Below are positions 8,252 to 13,255 of a stretch of DNA of 13,255 nucleotides, one piece after another. Every line of letters begins with the position of its first letter. Position 1 is the first letter of the stretch. Made by a program: the position numbers and the translations under genes. Origin of the DNA: Sphingobacteriaceae bacterium UBA2059 (GTDB taxonomy: Bacteria > Bacteroidota > Bacteroidia > Sphingobacteriales > Sphingobacteriaceae); NCBI GenBank assembly GCA_002332615.1, contig DDAL01000028.1, forward strand, positions 38,949 to 52,203, read 5' to 3'. Below the pieces are notes generated by a model, which saw only the letters and a program-made list of their open reading frames with translations, did no database searches and was not told the origin of the DNA.

Positions 8252-8854
8252 TTATAAATAGCAAAAAAAAGTTACCAGAAAAGGCACCATAAGGTCCAGT
8301 GTTATGCCATGAAAAATAGCTACGATCACAAATTCCGAACCAGAATACCTGGTAATTACAGGCAGGGTAGTGTCCATAGTGGTAGCGCCTCCGGAACATA
8401 CAGGAGCCAGTTTCCCAAACCAGGCAACCAGCAAAGGTGCAGCAAGCAAGGTGAAGAGCTCCCGTATAATATTGGAAACAAGGGCAATGGTACCCAGTTC
8501 GGCGCCTTTGTACTGGGTGATGAAAATGCTTGACAGAGAGTAATAGCCAAAGCCCGATCCCACGGCCATGCATTCAAATACGGTCCACCTGGGAATAAGA
8601 AGTCCCGTCAGGGCCGACCCGCCCAGCGTACCGGCAAGAGTAGCCAGCGGCACCAGCATTATCTTGAGTTTATTGGTCTTCAGCGAGGCCAGTGTTTGGC
8701 TGTCATAGCCAATATTGATACCAACCAAAAACATAAGCACATACAAAACGTACACACTAAAGTCGTTTTGTAAGATCACTTCAGGCAAAATGCCCGTGTA
8801 GCCTGCCAAGGCTCCGGCAATAAAAAACGAAAGTATAATCAGGCTTCCTTTCAT
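8252..8854 (-). CDS. lysO: LysO family transporter, C-terminal part (split gene)
   Basis: A 200-residue polytopic membrane protein matching the C-terminal two thirds of the LysO (YbjE, formerly DUF340) lysine exporter. It has about five to six hydrophobic segments (near 3-22, 34-51, 64-86, 92-112, 121-146 and 174-198). Recognisable motifs are LMFLVGINIGYD (40-51), GSGFGYYSLSS (99-109), NIIRELF (128-134) and GGATTMDTTLPV (155-166, with the intramembrane-type Asp161). The end, HGITLDLMVPFLVTFF, aligns well with the E. coli LysO C-terminus as I recall it. The protein needs the N-terminal part encoded just upstream to be complete (101 + 200 residues against about 300 for E. coli LysO). It lies 10 bases before lacZ and is probably in the same operon. 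Lysine or lysine-analogue export is known for the family; the substrate here is inferred. Confidence 0.85.
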   Translation of the reverse strand: MKGSLIILSFFIAGALAGYTGILPEVILQNDFSVYVLYVLMFLVGINIGYDSQTLASLKTNKLKIMLVPLATLAGTLGGSALTGLLIPRWTVFECMAVGSGFGYYSLSSIFITQYKGAELGTIALVSNIIRELFTLLAAPLLVAWFGKLAPVCSGGATTMDTTLPVITRYSGSEFVIVAIFHGITLDLMVPFLVTFFCYL

Positions 8855-8881
8855 GCTGTATATAAAAGCAGTGCAATTAAC

Positions 8882-9187
8882 TTATTCATGTTCCTCCGTG
8901 TTGTCCCTTTTTGTACTCTTTCCCTTTATAAAAACTTTAGCATAGAGCCACCAGCTAAGCAGTACGCTGCCCGCAATAGCGCCCATGGTTATAATAAGGG
9001 CCTGGAGCCCGATGGTATCAAGGTTATTAACAATTTTTTCATTTGTACCTACAGAAATTCCCAAAAAGAAAAGCAGGAGGAAAATAAAGCAGGTAATGAG
9101 CTTGCCAATAAACTTAATATCAGGAAAACGCCTCAGGATATATCCTGAGGCAATTCCGATAAGCATAATAATAAATACAGTGAACAT
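8882..9187 (-). CDS. lysO: LysO family transporter, N-terminal part (split gene)
   Basis: A 101-residue membrane protein matching the N-terminal third of LysO-type exporters. It has three hydrophobic segments (about 1-18, 29-47 and 59-87) and a charged cytosolic-type tail (KSTKRDNTEEHE). LFFLGISVGTNEKIVNNL (39-56) resembles the equivalent stretch of E. coli LysO, with Glu50 at a position that is acidic there. The ATG lies 6 bases beyond a hairpin that may control its translation. The C-terminal part starts 27 bases after its stop in the same reading frame, so one TAA separates the two halves. The two products would assemble into one transporter in the inner membrane. From memory, such split LysO pairs are common in Bacteroidota, so a sequencing error is unlikely. 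Placing it inside a PUL is unusual. Confidence 0.8.
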   Translation of the reverse strand: MFTVFIIMLIGIASGYILRRFPDIKFIGKLITCFIFLLLFFLGISVGTNEKIVNNLDTIGLQALIITMGAIAGSVLLSWWLYAKVFIKGKSTKRDNTEEHE

Positions 9188-9193
9188 AGATTA

Positions 9194-9222
9194 ACGGGCC
9201 TTAAATCAATTTTTTAAGCCGT
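9194..9222 (-). promoter_or_regulatory. Intercistronic hairpin between the SusD and LysO genes
   Basis: Read on the minus strand, ACGGCTTAAA (9222-9213) pairs with TTTAAG (9205-9200) and CCGT (9197-9194) around a 7-base loop, with a 2-base bulge. That gives ten pairs. There is no T-tract after it, so it is not a complete terminator. It ends 6 bases before the LysO N-part ATG and could mask the ribosome entry region, or protect the upstream susCD mRNA from 3' decay. Either would give high SusCD and low LysO and enzyme levels. The function is inferred from position only. Confidence 0.45.
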
Positions 9223-9236
9223 GAAGTTATTAAACA

Positions 9237-10748
9237 TTAGTTAATCTGGTCATTTGATTTTACCTCCAGCAGCGGCACCGGATAGAAGTTATTCTTCTCG
9301 GGGTTAAAGCCCGTGCGCCCAATAGCGGCCAGTGCCTGTTTGGTCTTGCCCCAGCGTCTCAGATCATAAAAGCGGGTATTTTCAAGCGCAAACTCCAGTA
9401 TACGTTCATGTTCTATCTGCTGCCTTACAGCCTCGGCATTCAAAGAAGCAGCGATGGCAGGCATGTCTGCCCGTGCCCGAACCTGATTGATCAGCGGAAC
9501 AGCTTCAGCCGTTTTACCCTGTTCGTTCAATGTTTCGGCCAGCAAAAGCAGAACGTCGGCATAGCGCATCAGCGGAATGTTAATTGCAGTCCTTGATTTT
9601 TCCATATCAGCCCAGGTGGCCGGGAGGAACTTTCTGAACGAAGCCTTCTCAGAGCCCTTTCCAAAAAAATCATCATAGGTAGATCCATACAAGCGCCCGG
9701 ATTTGTCGTTAAAGTAAGGATCGTTAAAGAACATGGTTTGATACATACGGGAATCATACATCCCCTTTGAAGATGTGCGGCCCTCCTTTTTAAATTCGTC
9801 TATAAGCATAGCGCTCGGAGCAATTTCGTCCCATCCGCCTATCTCGCCCGTAGCTATCCACTTATGAAGCGCTGTGCGGTAAGATGCTCCATTGGATGTA
9901 TTATCTGTAAACTGAAGTTCGAAGACAGACTCCTCACTGTTTTTGTTGGTGCCGTCAAACATGGAAATAAAGTTAGGCACCAGCGAATAGCCGCTTACGC
10001 TCTTAAACGCTGCTTCAGCTCTAGACAGGTAGTCGGCTTTCTTAGCCGGTTCTTCATAAGCCCTGGTAAGCAGACAGTAACCCAGATATGCGTAAGCAGC
10101 ATTTTTATTGGCTCTTCCCTTACGCTCTGAAGGTTGTTTGGCCGGCAGGTTAACAATGGCGTTTTCAAACTCCTTAACAATAAAGTCCCACGCTTCAGTC
10201 CTCTCAGAAAGGGGTTTGCTTATTTGCGCCTCATCGGTAATGTACTCATTCCGTATTATGATCTTTTCCCAGTTAAGAATCAGCTTCATATGGTAGTAAG
10301 CTCTTAAAAAATGCGCTTCGGCAAGTATCTGGCTGCGAAGCGCCTCATCCATATTGATAGCAGGTACCTTAGCCAGCACCTGGTTGGCATACGAAATACC
10401 GGTATAGTGGTTCTGCCAGAAAGAGGAGAACTGACTGTTGCCATTTGTATACGTAAAGTTATACAGCTCTACCCAGTTAGGATAGTTAAGTGCATCGGTG
10501 CCGATGGCGCAGATATCCTCCCGGTACGCCTCTACCGGGTATTTAACCTCGGCAAATTCCCAAGTATCTGTAGCACCTTCCAGTTTCGAGTATACAGCTG
10601 CCAGACCCGATTCGGCATCAGCCTGAGTGCGCCAGTAATTTTTGGATGTAAGTTTATCCGGGGCATCAAGGCTCAGCTTATCATCGCATGCTGTAAACAG
10701 GCTGGCTGTAAACAGCAGGGATCCTATTATTAAGATATATTTTTTCAT
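9237..10748 (-). CDS. SusD/RagB family outer-membrane glycan-binding lipoprotein
   Basis: A 503-residue surface lipoprotein that works as the lid of the SusC barrel and captures oligosaccharide. Residues 1-20 are a lipoprotein signal peptide; the lipobox ends at Cys21 (SLFTAC), followed by acidic DD, typical of surface export in Bacteroidota. The helical TPR-like core follows (for example EAHFLRAYYHMKLI, about 142-155). The C-terminal SusD signature is intact: ADVLLLLAETLNEQGK, INQVRARADMPA and ERILEFALENTRFYDLRRWGK (448-468). Length is normal. It begins 30 bases after the SusC stop and is cotranscribed with it. Ligand-binding residues in SusD proteins are not conserved, so the glycan cannot be inferred from this gene alone. 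Confidence 0.96.
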   Translation of the reverse strand: MKKYILIIGSLLFTASLFTACDDKLSLDAPDKLTSKNYWRTQADAESGLAAVYSKLEGATDTWEFAEVKYPVEAYREDICAIGTDALNYPNWVELYNFTYTNGNSQFSSFWQNHYTGISYANQVLAKVPAINMDEALRSQILAEAHFLRAYYHMKLILNWEKIIIRNEYITDEAQISKPLSERTEAWDFIVKEFENAIVNLPAKQPSERKGRANKNAAYAYLGYCLLTRAYEEPAKKADYLSRAEAAFKSVSGYSLVPNFISMFDGTNKNSEESVFELQFTDNTSNGASYRTALHKWIATGEIGGWDEIAPSAMLIDEFKKEGRTSSKGMYDSRMYQTMFFNDPYFNDKSGRLYGSTYDDFFGKGSEKASFRKFLPATWADMEKSRTAINIPLMRYADVLLLLAETLNEQGKTAEAVPLINQVRARADMPAIAASLNAEAVRQQIEHERILEFALENTRFYDLRRWGKTKQALAAIGRTGFNPEKNNFYPVPLLEVKSNDQIN

Positions 10749-10778
10749 ATCTGCTAAGTTTTATAATCAATGACTTGT

Positions 10779-13255
10779 TTAGAAACTAAATTGAAGACCA
10801 ACAACATACGAGCGGGTAAACGGAAAAATAAGCCTGTCTACTCCTGTACTTAGTACGCCTGACGGTGCAAACTCCGGATCTATACCTTCATATTTTGTCC
10901 AGGTGAGCAGGTTCTCTCCGCTTATATAAATACGCAGCTGTTCAGACTGTATCCTGGCAAGTGCCGATTTAGGCAGAGTATAGCCCAATTGTATCTGGCG
11001 CAGCCTTACAAAATCACCTTTTTCAAGGAATCGGTCCGACTCCCGGGTATTTCCGTTAGGATCCTGCAATACAGCCCGGGGTATTTTAGAATTTCTGTTC
11101 TCGGGCCTCCAGGCATCCAGGGTAGAGGCCAGGAAGTTTGAGCCTGAGTTCATGCCTTCATAAAAGTAGCGGTTACCATTATACAGCTTGTGTCCCCATC
11201 CGCTGCCAATAAGTGCCGAAAAGTCAAAGCCCTTATACGAAGCGCCCAGCTTAAGATTGGCCTCTACTTTAGGCATACCCGTACCACAATATTCTTTATC
11301 GGTATCGTCAATTACACCGTCGCCATTGGTGTCCACAAAGCGCAGATCGCCGGGCCTGGCACTTTCTTGCAGCAGATCGCCATCCTTGTTTTTATGTGCT
11401 GCAACCTCCTGTTCGTTCTGGAAAATACCATCTGTTTTATATAGGAAAAAAGCACCAATAGGATAGCCCACACGAGTTTGATTTGGAAAGTGTTCGGTGC
11501 CGTATTTCAGTCCTACACCCATCAACACCTGATCTTCATTAGCCAGCGAAAGTATTTTATTGTTTAGTGTAGACAGGTTCATGCCCACATTATAGCGGAA
11601 ATCACCAGCGTTCTTCGTATAGTTAAGTTCAACCTCGAGTCCGCTGTTCCTTATCTTGCCAACGTTTAGGATTGGATCCACCAGACCAGAAGAAAGCGCT
11701 AGCTTTTTAGTGATCAGCAGGTCTTTGGTAGTATTATGATAATAATTTACCGTACCCGAAAGCGCGTTGTTAAGGAAGCCATAATCCAGGCCCAGGTTCT
11801 TAGAAGTAGTAGTTTCCCAGCGCAGTATCCTGTTTTCCAGTCCCATAGCTATGCTGCCCGGCCAGGGGTTGCTTCCGCTTCCCTGTACATAGCCCATGTA
11901 CAGATCGTTGTACGTTGTAATCAGCGCCTGGTGGTCATAATAACCCAGCGCTACCTCATTGCCAAGCCGGCCCCAGCTCGCACGCAGTTTTAAATTAGAT
12001 ACTCCCGTGTTTTCAGGAAAGAAAGGCTCGTCATTGATCCTCCACCCAAGAGCCACAGAAGGGAAGTTGCCATAGCGGCTGTCTTCGCCAAATTTAGAAG
12101 AACCGTCCCGGCGAATGGTAAACTGAACAAGGTAGCGGTCGTCATAAGAGTAATTCAAGCGGCCGAAGTAAGACATGCGGTTGTATTTATACCTCGATCC
12201 GTCGGCCGAAAAAGTACCGCCATTACCGGCATCAATGGTCATAAAATAAGGGTCCAGAAAGCCTTCGGGTAATTCGTTGGTAACAAGTACTCCGTTCTTT
12301 ACCGAATAAACTGTTTTTTTACCTTCAACACCCACCGAATTCCAGTTAGACAATTGCAAGGTAAGCGAAGTACCTGCCAGAGCGTTCACCGAGTGTTTGT
12401 CGAATTTATTGGTATAATTAAGCAAGTTATCAATTACCTGCTCTTCCCAATAACTGCGATTTTCGGAGTAATAAGGGTACTCATAAGGGTTCTTTACATC
12501 CGAAGCAAAGGCAGGGCGGTGGTAGTAATACTGGTAATTATTGCCACGGTAGGAATAGCTTGACTTAAAGGTGAGGCCCTTGATAATATCAACCCCTACC
12601 GATGCATTACCGGTAACATTCTGGCGTTTGGTCCAGCTGCTTTTAAAGTGCTCATCGGCAACAACGTTCACATTATTGGGTATGCCGCCCCAGTTAGTAA
12701 GGCCAAAGCCGCCTTGCTGTTCCGGATCATAAACCGGCACCAGCGGCGAAAGCATATATACCTCCTTTAAGCTGAAGTTTGGCGACATGGTTTTGGAACC
12801 TGTGAAAGACATATTTCCGTCTATGCTGAATATGTTCTTCTTAGTACTCACCTTAATGCGCGCATTTTGCTGCTTCAATGAGTTAGAAATTACCACTCCC
12901 TTTTCATCTGTGATATTTGCCGAAAGGGACATGCGGGTATCATTCTGGCCGGCGCTCACAGCCACACTCTGCGTGGTGGAGAAACCCGTTCTAAAAACTT
13001 CATCCTGCCAGTCGGTATTATGGGTGCCGGGGTTGCTCAGATAGCCTGGCAGGTTTACCTTTTTGCTCTCATACTTATTGTACTCATCATACATGCGCTT
13101 ATGAACGGCCAGGTATCCCTGCGCGTCAAGCATATCCAGCCTTTTGGCAGTCTGCGTGCTGCTGGCATAGCTGTTGATATCAACCTGTACTTTGCCGGCT
13201 TTACCCCGGCGGGTGGTTACTATAATAACACCATTGGCCGCCACCGAACCGTAAG
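10779..13255 (-). CDS. SusC/RagA family TonB-dependent outer-membrane transporter (5' end outside window)
   Basis: The C-terminal 825 or so residues of a SusC-type barrel that imports oligosaccharides in a TonB-dependent way with its SusD lid. The frame stays open to the window edge: YGSVAANGVIIVTTRRGKAG is encoded from about 13253 downwards. This is the conserved end of the plug domain, so the GTG at 13242-13244 is an internal Val codon and not the start. The signal peptide, carboxypeptidase-like domain, TonB box and first part of the plug are missing from view. The C-terminus has SGENLLTWTKYEGIDPEF and ends in the aromatic beta-signal VVGLQFSF. It is the first visible gene of the PUL; any regulator (ECF sigma/anti-sigma or hybrid two-component) would lie outside. 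The substrate is not readable from this protein. Confidence 0.96.
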   Translation of the reverse strand, partial: YGSVAANGVIIVTTRRGKAGKVQVDINSYASSTQTAKRLDMLDAQGYLAVHKRMYDEYNKYESKKVNLPGYLSNPGTHNTDWQDEVFRTGFSTTQSVAVSAGQNDTRMSLSANITDEKGVVISNSLKQQNARIKVSTKKNIFSIDGNMSFTGSKTMSPNFSLKEVYMLSPLVPVYDPEQQGGFGLTNWGGIPNNVNVVADEHFKSSWTKRQNVTGNASVGVDIIKGLTFKSSYSYRGNNYQYYYHRPAFASDVKNPYEYPYYSENRSYWEEQVIDNLLNYTNKFDKHSVNALAGTSLTLQLSNWNSVGVEGKKTVYSVKNGVLVTNELPEGFLDPYFMTIDAGNGGTFSADGSRYKYNRMSYFGRLNYSYDDRYLVQFTIRRDGSSKFGEDSRYGNFPSVALGWRINDEPFFPENTGVSNLKLRASWGRLGNEVALGYYDHQALITTYNDLYMGYVQGSGSNPWPGSIAMGLENRILRWETTTSKNLGLDYGFLNNALSGTVNYYHNTTKDLLITKKLALSSGLVDPILNVGKIRNSGLEVELNYTKNAGDFRYNVGMNLSTLNNKILSLANEDQVLMGVGLKYGTEHFPNQTRVGYPIGAFFLYKTDGIFQNEQEVAAHKNKDGDLLQESARPGDLRFVDTNGDGVIDDTDKEYCGTGMPKVEANLKLGASYKGFDFSALIGSGWGHKLYNGNRYFYEGMNSGSNFLASTLDAWRPENRNSKIPRAVLQDPNGNTRESDRFLEKGDFVRLRQIQLGYTLPKSALARIQSEQLRIYISGENLLTWTKYEGIDPEFAPSGVLSTGVDRLIFPFTRSYVVGLQFSF

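Noticed and set aside
8852..8884. Nonsense mutation or assembly error that breaks a single lysO gene
   Set aside because: Both halves are intact to their ends. The N-part has a charged tail and the C-part has its own ATG and starts with a hydrophobic segment. Split LysO genes are, to my knowledge, usual in Bacteroidota. The shared frame is kept as a finding only.
13242..13244. GTG as the start of the SusC gene
   Set aside because: It is the Val codon inside the conserved GSVAANGVIIVTT plug motif, and the frame continues past the window end.
1..13255. CRISPR arrays, tRNA or rRNA genes, insertion sequences, attachment sites
   Set aside because: No spaced direct repeats, cloverleaf-like sequence, transposase or terminal inverted repeats were seen when reading the window.

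Overview
The window looks like a chromosomal segment from a Bacteroidota bacterium, most likely of the Sphingobacteriaceae (Pedobacter or Mucilaginibacter-like). The reasons are a SusC/SusD pair with downstream glycoside hydrolases, the scarcity of Shine-Dalgarno sequences, one promoter that fits the Bacteroidota TTG / TAnnTTTG pattern, and protein sequences typical of that group. The genus is an impression, not a measurement.

Left part (1-1760). The plus strand carries only the 3' end of a MutS-related ATPase gene (1-484). It converges on a two-gene minus-strand unit: a short HipA-like kinase (901-1686) that overlaps by 14 bases a DUF3037 protein (531-914). One hairpin at 500-532 can terminate transcription from both sides. 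A good Bacteroidota-type promoter lies just upstream of the kinase gene.

Middle (1761-3160). A secreted serine hydrolase of the class C beta-lactamase fold (1761-3059) stands alone. It is separated from the next operon by a strong intrinsic terminator (3101-3139 plus a T-tract).

Right part (3161-13255). All genes are on the minus strand and form one polysaccharide-utilisation locus, read right to left: SusC-type TonB-dependent transporter (5' end outside the window), SusD-type lipoprotein, a LysO-type inner-membrane exporter split into two genes, a periplasmic LacZ-type GH2 beta-galactosidase, and a periplasmic YgjK-like GH63 alpha-glucosidase. Gaps are 10 to 49 bases and the last pair overlap as TAATG, so they are probably cotranscribed up to the terminator at 3101-3139.

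How they may work together. SusCD would import an oligosaccharide or glycopeptide. The GH63 enzyme would remove an alpha-glucose and the GH2 enzyme a beta-galactose. The LysO pair is the odd member, because a lysine exporter is not a usual PUL component. E. coli YgjK prefers Glc-alpha-1,2-Gal, beta-galactosidase cuts Gal-beta, and LysO exports lysine and resists lysine analogues. The set therefore suggests, as a hypothesis only, a pathway for the collagen-type glycan Glc-alpha-1,2-Gal-beta-O-hydroxylysine, with LysO dealing with the released lysine analogue. This is the most interesting idea in the window and it is testable.
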